From positions 133,035 to 197,034 of the forward strand of contig CANNZV010000268.1 in NCBI GenBank assembly GCA_947561585.1: a stretch of 64,000 nucleotides of DNA, written 5' to 3'. Below the pieces are notes generated by a model. It was not told the origin of the DNA. It worked only from the letters and a program-made list of their open reading frames with translations, and did not search any database. Position numbers and translations under genes: made by a program. Positions 55,791-64,000 of the stretch are shown here, in pieces. Origin of the DNA: Caprella mutica. Lineage: Eukaryota > Arthropoda > Malacostraca > Amphipoda > Caprellidae. Positions within the stretch are counted from its first letter, which is position 1. Every line of letters starts with the position of its first letter.

Positions 55791-57395
55791 AGGAGGATGG
55801 AGGAGAATCTGTTTTTGCTGAGGCTCTGTGTGGATGAGAGTTTTAGGAAGGGGGAGAGATCGGTGGTTGAATGGATTGATTTTTGTAAGGCATTTGATAG
55901 CATAGGAAAGAAGGTATTGGTGGATGGATTAAAATACTACAAGTGTGATCCAAGGGTTATAGAAGTGGTATCGAAGTTGTATGAGGGTGACAAGACGAGA
56001 GTGTGGCGGGAGGGAGTAGAGCTTTGGGAGATCGAGGTGAAGAGTGGCATCAGGCAGGGATGCACCGGATCACCTCAGATGTTTGTGATGGTAGTGGGAA
56101 TGATAATAGAGAGAATACTGAGAAGTGGATTGGGATACAGGAGTGGAGGAGTGAGGGTGCCGGTGCTGTTTTATACTGATGATGGCCTGCTAATGGCAGG
56201 AATTACGGTGAGGGAAGCAGAGCAGATGATAGAGATACTGGAGAATAGTGCAGGGAGGTGTGGTATGAAGATTAATAGGGAGAAGAGCAAGTGCTTAATT
56301 TTCATTGGAGGAGGAGAGAGGTTGGGGGGGATGGTGTGGTGGTGGAGATGAGATGAGATACCTTGGGGTGTTGGTGACGGTAAAGAGGAATTGTTTTGGG
56401 GTGTATAAGGAAGAGCGGTTGGGTGTGGCGAGGAAAATGGCGAATGTGACGTATTCTGTTGTCAGGAGGTCATGTGACAGATTGCTGATGGGGAAGACCT
56501 TCTGGAAGAGTGTGGTGCTCCCGAGCGTGTTGAGTGGAAGTGAGGTGATGGTGTGGACGAAGGCTGAAAGGAGAGGTTGCAGAGAGTAGAGAATGGGGTG
56601 TGGAGGAGGGTGTTGTGTGCACCATCGTATGCACCGATTGTGACACTCCAGGGTGAAGTAGGTAGCTCGTCTGTGGAAGCTAGGGACATGAAGGTCAAAC
56701 TAAAATTTGCCAGATATGTGTTAGAGACAAAGAATGTGGTGCTGAGGGCGGTGTTTGAGAGGATGGGAGTGTCCCTGGATGAAGTTGGTAAGCGGTTACT
56801 TGGGGGAACTTGACATGGGATGGGGGGAGCTTGGGGAGATTCGGATGTGTGATATAGTGAAAAGAGTAGACTTATGGGAGGAGAATAGGTAGAGGAGAGA
56901 GTTGAATGGGAAGACATCACTTGTTCACTATAGGATGAAGGATGGAATAGGGGGGGGGGGGAGTCGTACGACCATAGCTGTTGAGCACAGCTGCTCTTCT
57001 GAGTGAGGAGCAACACTCTGAGGCTGGGGTGGAGGTCAAGGTTCTGGGGAGGTGAGGTTAGATGGGGGGTGTGTGGAGCGGAAGAGGAGACCTTGGAGCA
57101 TTTCATCCTTGAGTGTCCGGAGCTGGAGGGAATAAGGCAGAGGTATGGGGTGAGAACGATGGAGGGGATGATGGCATTCAGAAGTTAGGACAATGGGGAG
57201 ATATGTAGGTTTTTGGAGGTGGCCTGGATGGCCAGGGCGAGGTTCGTTGGTGAGTTGTCTGTGGGGTGAGGTGTGTTGGATGGATGATGGGGGGTACGGC
57301 CCTGCGGAAGGTGCCTGAGAGGAAGTGAGGTGAATTAAGACGAGCTGGTGGCGATGAGAAGCCAGCACCGGCGAATTGATTCCAGTTCCAGTTAT
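55791..57395 (+). pseudogene. GC-richer relic of a related LINE ORF2
   Basis: The reading is 5'-truncated and passes through several frames: 55797-56351 (WIDFCKAFDSIGKK, SGIRQGCTGSP, YTDDGLL), 56305-56589 (YLGVLVTVKRNCFG, GKTFWKSVVLPS), 56577-56813 and 57003-57188 (VCGAEEETLEHFILECPE). The RT core, the GKTxWxxxVLPS block and the C-terminal zinc-knuckle region align in order with the ORF2 at 50732-54154. The FADD box is YTDD. Frameshifts and missing segments make it non-functional. It is rich in G on the plus strand, unlike the A/T-rich neighbouring LINE. Confidence 0.88.
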
Positions 57396-57450
57396 ATATG
57401 ACCTTGACCATATATAATATTACTTGAGTTATAAATGACCTTGATCTTAA

Positions 57451-58040
57451 AGGTCCTCTCCAGGCTCCGGGGAAAAATGAATTTGTTACATAATGTTATA
57501 GAAATAAGGTCTAGGATTATTATTCTGCAATCCGCATACAATTTTTGTTCATTATACCTATATTTTATTATTTGTTTTAAAAGTTTTCAATATTCTGTGT
57601 GCAACAATAATTGTACAAATCACTAACCTGACGCTGAATAAGAAAGTTGTACACTATTTGTTTTTGTTTTGATTTCAAATTTGAATTTTATAAACAAACA
57701 GAGTTTTCGGCCTTCGTTTAAGATATAAATTGTTTCCTAAAGTATATAAACTTTTCTATTGTAAGTTTATCCAATTCTTAACCTTTACACGAATATTAAA
57801 TGGATTTATTATAGGTACCTAATACTTAGTTGACAATCAAAACAAATGGTGTACATTCTATTTCTTCAGATTGAAAATTAGTAAGTCGGAAATAAAATAG
57901 GTATTGTAGAGTTTTGATTATAAAAATACAACATTAAAAGTATAGGTACTATCAAATTTGATGAGGTTTGCAGAAAAATGGTAAGAAACATTAGCCTCGT
58001 TGATTAAAGCAATAAATAAATTTGCTTGGAGGGGACCTTT
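57451..58040. mobile_element. TIR element with AAAGGTCCTCTCCAGGC end
   Basis: Left end AAAGGTCCTCTCCAGGCTCC, right end GCTTGGAGGGGACCTTTAA. It is a complete relative of 23779-24357 in the opposite orientation. The interior is AT-rich with no transposase. Confidence 0.82.
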
Positions 58041-58330
58041 AACCTTGGACCAGTTCGCTCCCAAAATCTAATAAACTTATTCCTGGAGAATGACCAACCG
58101 ATCGCCGCACCAAAATCAGGCAATTAAATTGGGTTGAACAGTTTTTTAAATTATTGAGTTTAGAGTTATAAATGGCCTTGACCTTGATCTTTGACCTGTT
58201 CACTCTCTAAATCTAACCAAATGGCTCCTGGAAATTAACGAGTCGTCCCACCAAATTTCAGGCAATTTGGTTGAATGCTTTTTGAAATATTGGGTTATAA
58301 ATGACCTTGATCTTTCACCGGAATGAAATT
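58041..58330. repeat. Interspersed repeat, AACCAAATTGCCTGAAATTT family
   Basis: Two partial copies in a row (GACCAACCGATCGCCGCACC, then CACCAAATTTCAGGCAATTT with GGTTGAATGC). Same family as 10053-10255. Confidence 0.6.
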
Positions 58331-58719
58331 GCTATATGGATTTGAAAGCGAGAACTAAAGCAACACTAAAATTTGGTCAATTTGGTATTGATCAAAATAT
58401 TGCACATATAAGTTAGAATAGAAAATATGGAATCAATTCAATAATCACACCATCCACATATTGGCCATAGCCGTAATATATATTTATAACTATACTGCCT
58501 GAATATTGAAACAGAAACTTTTAAGGTTTTCGTCAACACCATGCAAATGTTAATTGTTGTTTCTCTAGTTCTTGCTTTCAAATCCAGATGGCGCCACAAC
58601 GCACTTTTAAAACACACATTTGCGAGAGTAGTGTATCTTATTGTAGTGTTATAATATCTTTGCTAGTACCGCCCGGTACAATGTACATGCTTACCTGTGC
58701 ATATTGCTTAAGGTTATGT
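58331..58719. other. Intergenic, nothing recognised
   Basis: Contains GTACCGCCCGGTACAATGTA (about 58667), which recurs in altered form near 59051. No gene is seen. Confidence 0.35.
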
Positions 58720-58975
58720 TGTAGGCGGCATTTATTTATTTATTTGTAATCTTGTTGTTCGCATAGCTCAAAAAAGTATTTAACCAACTTTCCTGAAATT
58801 TGGTAGGACGATTGGTCAATATCAAGGAATCATTTGGTAAGATATTTGGAGCGAACAGGGTAAAGGTCCTGTTCATTTATAACCAAAGGATTATTGGAAG
58901 GTCTATGTCGTTTATGAGCCGCGGCGAAGATATGCGTTCTATGAGTGACCTTCATCTACTTATTTATAGAATCAT
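58720..58975. repeat. Interspersed repeat, AACCAAATTGCCTGAAATTT family
   Basis: GGCGGCATTTATTTATTTAT leads into CTTGTTGTTCGCATAGCTC, ACCAACTTTCCTGAAATTTG and GCGGCGAAGATATGCGTTC. The same lead-in, with CGGCATTTATTTATTTATCA, starts the copy at 59611. Confidence 0.65.
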
Positions 58976-59396
58976 TTGGTGAGAGATAATGTATATATTT
59001 GATGATTAAGGACAAACCGTGAATTGTGTTAATTGCCTAAAAAGCATCCGGTACCGGTCGGTACAGTGTATACTGTACATGATTTTTTGTATCATTTGGT
59101 GAATGGTGAAGTACATAATTGGTGGCTAACGACGTACAAATATTTAATTGCGTTAATTGCCTAAAAAGATAGGGTACAATGCACGGGATTATTCATACAA
59201 AGTGGTGAATATATTTCATAGTAAATGACAATTAAAGCGTTAATTTGGCCTAATTAATCGAAAAGAGTTGTGTGTGATCATGGAGAGTTTCGAAAATAAC
59301 CTATAACCTGCGTGTTTGAGTGTTAAACCTAGTAGCATAGTTAGATCATTAGATGTCTCTTAATATAATTATGAACTGCAGTTATTTTAAAAGTTT
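58976..59396. other. Intergenic, nothing recognised
   Basis: GGTGAATGGTGAAGTACATA and GTGGTGAATATATTTCATAG blocks suggest old short repeats. No coding sequence. Confidence 0.3.
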
Positions 59397-59611
59397 ATAT
59401 ACATTCCGCAAATTTGCGAAGATAATACCTACCAGCACACGAAAACTTCTATACAAAGAACAATTGATTTATAAAATATACTTACAACATTACAACATAT
59501 ACTTACAACACTTCATAATGTTGTAAGTATATTTTATAAATCAATTGTTCTTTGTATAGAAGTTTTCGTGTGCTGGTAGGTATTATCTTCGCAAATTTGC
59601 GGAATGTATAT
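59397..59611. repeat. Perfect inverted repeat, 96-bp arms, 23-bp loop
   Basis: The left arm (59397-59492) starts ATATACATTCCGCAAATTTG and ends ACTTACAACATTA. The right arm (59516-59611) is its exact reverse complement. The loop is 59493-59515 and itself holds a third ATACTTACAACA. A transcript would fold into a 96-bp perfect duplex. No MITE family of this window accounts for it. Confidence 0.97.
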
Positions 59612-60030
59612 TTTACCCGGCATTTATTTATTTATCATCTTGTTATTCGCATAACCATATTACATGAAACTTGATGGGACTATTGGTAATTTTCCAGGAG
59701 CCATTTGATTAAATTTTGGGAGCAATTTGGTCAAAGATCAAGGTCAAAGCCACTTATAACTTAATAACTCAAAAGTATCCAACCAAATGGCATGAAATTT
59801 GATGGAACGATCAGTCAATAGTCAGGAACCATCTGGTAGAATTTTGGGAGCTATCCTGTCAAAGGTCAGGGTCATTTATAACTCAAATAACTCAAACAGT
59901 ATTCAACCAAATTGCACTAAACTTGGTGGGACGATTGGTCAACAACCAGTTACCAGTTTATTGAATTTTGGGATACAATGGGTCAAATCGGTGGCACCGC
60001 GGCGAAGCTATGTATCCTACCGAGAGCACA
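59612..60030. repeat. Interspersed repeat, AACCAAATTGCCTGAAATTT family, tandem copies
   Basis: Three successive partial units (GAAACTTGATGGGACTATTG, GAAATTTGATGGAACGATCA, AAACTTGGTGGGACGATTGG), each with AATTTTGGGAGC or a variant, end in GCACCGCGGCGAAGCTATG. Confidence 0.7.
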
Positions 60031-60117
60031 TAATCTAGTTCCTTTATCTTTTTTCCTGTTTGTTAAAGTTACTTTTACGTAATTTGCATTTATTACATTT
60101 TTCTTCAATTGTAAGGG

Positions 60118-60330
60118 TAAAGAGTTACTGAACGATTTTACATTTTCGATCATACAATGATACATGAATAAAGTATGTAATTTCATACTTGTTATTGGTC
60201 TTGATGAATATTCATGCTACCTATATGTATAGCTTGGATACCAATTAAATAGAAGTTAAATAAAAATGATCACATACATTCTTTTCCTAACACGGTTGAA
60301 AATCGGAACCGTCCGATGACTCAAGAGTCC
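60118..60330. mobile_element. MITE of the GAGTTACGAATTATCGGA family
   Basis: AGAGTTACTGAACGATTTTA with ATTTTCGATCA on the left is mirrored by AAAATCGGAACCGTCCGATG with ACTC on the right. Confidence 0.55.
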
Positions 60331-60810
60331 AAGAATTACCATAATTGTGATATGTTTCTAATACGTTTATTAATTTCGATGTTACATTTTCTGTGTGGTT
60401 TGAGGTTAACATTAGTTAATAGGATAACATCTCAATTAATTTGCAGCAGGCGACATCAATATAGCGATTCACTGGCAGGGAAATTTAGAGCTGGCACCAG
60501 CTGCTTTCAAATTTCGTACTTCTCGCATTGTATGATCAGGCATATGTCGACCTTAGGAAGGCGAAGATATGAAGAAATTTTTGAAAGGGTTTCCGAAGAA
60601 ATCAAAGACCACAGTTTCAACCGATTGACAGCAGACCATCCCCTAAACAGCGCCAACTGTGAAAAAATACAGAAAAGAAAGACAGAATTAAAGGAGCATA
60701 CACAAGAACGTCATCCAGAAATTAAACAATGCATTGCATGTATGTTAAATGTATTATTATCTATTAAAATGCCATCTTGTTCACAGCGGACACTTGTTTT
60801 TAGTATGTAA
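60316..60810 (+). other. Unassigned 164-codon open frame
   Basis: The C-terminal two thirds (from RRHQYSDSLAGK) are less repeat-like and less AT-rich than the surroundings, with a charged segment YEEIFERVSEEIKDHSFN and KIQKRKTELKEHTQE. A plausible acceptor (AATTTGCAG) precedes it at 60446, and GTATGT near 60738 could be a donor. The N-terminal part overlaps a MITE end, so the annotated ATG is unlikely. I recognise no family. It could be an exon of an unseen gene or a fossil. Confidence 0.25.
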
Positions 60811-61124
60811 TTTCCGAAAGGAGAATTATATCGAGGTATAAATCTGTTTTTATTAAAACTATAATTATCTCATGAATAAATTTCGTGATGGGTGTTGCAT
60901 TTTAAGAGGAAAACGTATATCCTTTTTTTTTTGGTTAATCTCACCACTTCATTAAGTCAAAGCCCTCGTCTCCTCGATCTATACGTACCGGATAGTATCA
61001 TGGTCATCTATAGTTGATTAGGCCAGCTCATCATGACGTTTATAGTTCAGTCAGCTGTTCAAAGTGGTCTTATGATATGATATGTGGCAGCTGTCGCTAA
61101 AATTAATGGATGAAGAGGTTCTAG

Positions 61125-61310
61125 GTAAATTGCTCGAAAACAATTGCTCGAAAACAAATGCTCGAAAAACAATTGCTCGAATGAACAATTGCTCGAGAGA
61201 ACAATTGCTCGAAAGACAATTGCTCGAAAAACAATTGCTCGAATGAAAAATTGCTCGAATTATCAAATTGCTCGAATGAACAAAATTGCTCGAATTATAA
61301 AATTGCACAG
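61125..61310. repeat. Minisatellite of CAATTGCTCGAAAAA type, about 11 units
   Basis: Units of 14-18 bp share AATTGCTCGAA. The spacing is irregular, unlike the other arrays here, and recalls the degenerate arms of the foldback-like elements; no inverted partner is seen nearby. Confidence 0.85.
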
Positions 61311-61779
61311 TTTTCGATTTTATAAAAGTCAGTTATTCATGAAGTGGAGACTTGCAATGACACCCCTATAAAATGAAAGTCAGAGTTAGGAATCTAATTT
61401 CCACAGTGATAAAGTAAGTCAAAATAAAATCAGGACAGTTACTCCGTGGAGCATACCTATTGCCGAATGTTATGATTATTTACTTTTTCGTTCATGTAAA
61501 ATGCATTTCATCACTAAAGACTATAAATTATCTTCCACAAAACGAACATGTCTTTGCAAGAACTAGTTGGCGAAATTCTACAGCTTGCTAAAACTGTTTA
61601 AAAAATACTGTTTCATTTTTACATAGAAGATGGTACGGTTATTGTTCAATGTTTTCCCTTTTTTTACATTGAATTATGAACTATTTAAGTAATCCTACCT
61701 TTAGAAACTATTTTTCAATGGTCCTCTCTATATTTATGTTTGTTTACCAATCATCATTTCAAGAAGTTTCTCCAATAAT

Positions 61780-61925
61780 GTGATATGTTTATCTGTGGCT
61801 GTATGCCCTGCTTTTCTCCCCCAGTATTGCCAAGCGGTTCTCGCTTTCGCCCCATCGGAGACACACTCCGGTCTGGACTGGATACCCAAGCACGTTAAGG
61901 AAATATCCCTATATTGAAACTATTT
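61780..61925. other. GC-richer patch with an acceptor-like edge
   Basis: CTGCTTTTCTCCCCCAG at 61809-61825 is a good acceptor consensus, and the next 90 bp are open in all three plus frames. No family is recognised. It may be a terminal exon or chance. Confidence 0.2.
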
Positions 61926-61997
61926 GAAAGTGAAATAATCAAAATATATATATAGCTTGTATTTAAATTATTTTTCATGTTTCTTCTTGATGGATCT

Positions 61998-63943
61998 TCA
62001 TTGCTGGAAAGCTGAGGAGATTTTTTCTATTTCTTCACTTGGTAGGTATTCTAAGAAATTAGTTCGGCAAATCGGGCAACGCTTACTGAAAAAAGAAAAG
62101 AAAATCTTAGCCGATATGAAATTGATAATCTGAGATCTGTCAAGAATAAGCAAAATTGATAAATTGTAATATTATAGGTACAGATTGTCTATCAGTAAAA
62201 TAGAAAGGAGTGGAAAATTGTTTCTTTATATTAATATAGATTAAATTTTTTAGTTTATGTAAATCTATCATCATTCCAATTCTATTTGCTCAATAATTAC
62301 CTATTCGAAAGAGCATCGATGTTTACGACCGTCCTTATGCAAGTCTTACAAAAGCTGTGTCTGCAGCTCAGCAAACCATAATCATCTTCTTGCATCTTAT
62401 CATAACAAACTGGACATTCGCCGTCGTTGAAAACTTGGAGAACTTTCTTCGCAGTCGTTTGTTCACCTAAAACTTCCATCCACATCTCCTCATTTCTCAC
62501 AGTATAGTTTCGTACCATGTCAATTAAATAAACACAAGCCAATTTTTTATCTTTTGAGAGAAATGCATTGATTCTGATTAGAACCATCATTATCACTTCA
62601 TACAATCTCGGTTCGAAATCATTAATTATTGGATCAACTATCAAATTGAAGCAAGATTTCGAAAGCAATGCAGAGGCTTCTATGGAGATTGCCCGATTTA
62701 TTTCTGGAAACCGGAGAGAATTTAAAATCTTACCAAAATCTCTGAACACTTCTTTAACTAACTTCTTGTATGATTGAATTCCTTTTTGATGCGTCTTCAG
62801 TGAATATAGAATTAGTGTCATAAACTGAAATATGAATTGAATTTCTTCAGGTAACAACAGAATACGCTCATTTCCTTCAGCTGAAATTAAGTTTCTGTAC
62901 CAAAATGAGTTGGTAAATCTATCCAAGATCGATCTGTAGTTCACTGGTTCTTTTTCTGGATTTTCAGACAATTTCTCTAGGGATTCGAAGTTGTCCAAAT
63001 TCTCCTTAGAAAGTATTAAACTGTTATTAACTGTTTTGAACTCTTTCTTTTCCCATGTAGCTTTAGAAATTATCTCTTTGTTAGAATCGAAAGAATCAGA
63101 TGAAATAAGTAAAGATTTAACTTCAATAGATTCTCCTGTAACTTCTATATCTGTGAAAGGACACGAGAAGAGGAATTCTCTACAAGATACTATTTCAGTA
63201 ACACAATTTACTTTCAAATTATTATGCTGAATAATTTCATTAATTAAACCCATATGAAAATACATATTATCCAAACTTGCCAAAATCAGTTTGGGAATAT
63301 CAGGTTTTGCAGGGTAATAACTAGGTCTTTGATTGTAACTACTATAAGTCCATCGAATCATCTTTATTATGCATGCTACTTTTCCGATATTCAATCTGTA
63401 TTGTTGAGCATATTTCAGTGGTGATTTCGATATTCTGAATAACATATCGCTCATAATGTTAAGTAAATTGAACATTGCCATGATATTGTCTAATTCAAGT
63501 GGATTTCCAGGTGCAAATGCAGAGATAATTCTGCTCAGAATATTGGAAAATACACTTTGAAATTGATCCAAAAGTTCTGCAATTGAATGATCATCCTTAT
63601 CATTGTTATAGTGGCAGATATGTAACAAAAAGATGACTAAGTCATCAAAGCTTGCATTGTCGTACACTTCACAAAATACAGGATTGGAACTAAGTCTCCA
63701 TGGCTTTTCTTCCTCTGGTTCTCCTGAAATTCCATTCACTCCCAAGAAAAACGGCTTTTCTAGAAGCTTTTTCTGTAAATTTTTGAATCGATAGATTCGT
63801 TTCTCATCAAAAAAATTAGCCATGTTTGAGAGAAGCTTCAAGTCGAGATATGATTGGATAAATCTTCTGAAGTTCTTCTTGATGGAAATACCTGGAGAAG
63901 AGATTTTCATATTATTATCTGAAGGAGAATGTTTATTTAACAT
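61998..63943 (-). CDS. RING-finger protein, probable E3 ubiquitin ligase, two exons
   Basis: Exons on the minus strand: 62301-63943 and 61998-62085, joined AG|T in phase, giving 576 residues plus TGA. The C terminus is a RING-HC: CPVCYDKMQ, SCRHSFCKTC, then CPICRTNF from exon 2, spacing C-x2-C-x13-C-x-H-x2-C-x2-C-x15-C-x2-C. The splice is needed to supply the last Cys pair; the unspliced frame stops before it. The remaining 500 residues are predicted mostly helical with no domain I can name. RING-HC domains recruit E2 enzymes, so ubiquitin ligase activity is inferred. An in-frame TGA upstream (63962-63964) supports the ATG at 63943. A resemblance to the C-terminal layout of RNF123-like proteins is possible but not shown. 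Confidence 0.85.
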
Positions 63944-63968
63944 TATTGCGGTGTCGAATTTTCTTCAT
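63933..63968 (-). promoter_or_regulatory. Short upstream ORF overlapping the RING gene start
   Basis: An ATG at 63968 opens an 11-codon frame (MKKIRHRNNVK) ending at TAA 63933-63935, past the main ATG at 63943. If both are on the mRNA, initiation at the first would skip the main start. The transcription start is not known. Confidence 0.35.
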
Positions 63969-64000
63969 TCGTGTTATAGTAGATTAATATATAATCGATT

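Noticed and set aside
56462..57106. Minus-strand 214-codon ORF rich in Ser, Pro and Thr
   Set aside because: Antisense to the LINE relic; its composition follows from the G-rich sense strand.
62568..63230. Small plus-strand ORFs
   Set aside because: Antisense to the long RING-protein exon.
61998..63943. Naming the RING gene RNF123
   Set aside because: Only the C-terminal RING position is similar; the SPRY domain of RNF123 is absent and the RING sequence differs from what I know of that family.

Overview
The window is eukaryotic, AT-rich and dense with introns and repeats. Spliced genes have clear GT-AG junctions, and the proteins (CHID1, RpS16, MED11, SPRYD7) are animal ones. I read it as an invertebrate metazoan genome; the sequence does not fix the phylum. 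Five host genes can be supported. Most of the rest is tandem repeats, nested non-autonomous DNA transposons (MITEs), decayed Tc1/mariner elements and non-LTR retrotransposons.

Layout: 1-4660 is a 32-bp satellite that runs off the left edge. 4661-12689 has no convincing gene; it holds a cluster of minisatellites (26, 31, 14, 18 and 15 bp units) and a foldback-like element. 12690-25277 (+) is CHID1, a secreted or lysosomal GH18 chitinase-like protein in ten coding exons. Its introns carry MITEs, a dead DD37D mariner, a LINE fragment, a split duplicate of exon 4, and a 33-bp minisatellite made by amplifying the exon 7/intron 7 splice donor. 25892-30505 (-) is RpS16 (uS9), four coding exons, convergent with CHID1. 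30506-39711 is intergenic and holds a Tc1 element, two more foldback-like elements, a 21-bp minisatellite and a pogo/Tigger-like element with two later insertions. 39712-42008 (+) is MED11, three exons. 44408-46012 (-) is SPRYD7, five exons. 46.3-49.8 kb is a stack of MITEs, nested five deep at one point. 50.3-55.3 kb (-) is a LINE with both ORFs open (PHD-finger ORF1; endonuclease plus reverse transcriptase ORF2). 55.8-57.4 kb (+) is a GC-richer relic of a related LINE. 57.4-61.9 kb is repeats, including a perfect 96-bp-arm hairpin. 61998-63943 (-) is a two-exon RING-finger protein.

The host genes look like unrelated housekeeping neighbours, not a pathway. The unusual content is structural: splice-site amplification, deep nesting with legible target-site duplications (TSDs), foldback elements whose arms are minisatellites, and an insertion history that can be read by comparing two copies of one transposon. 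Exon boundaries were set by splice consensus, phase and recalled family conservation; no alignment was run.
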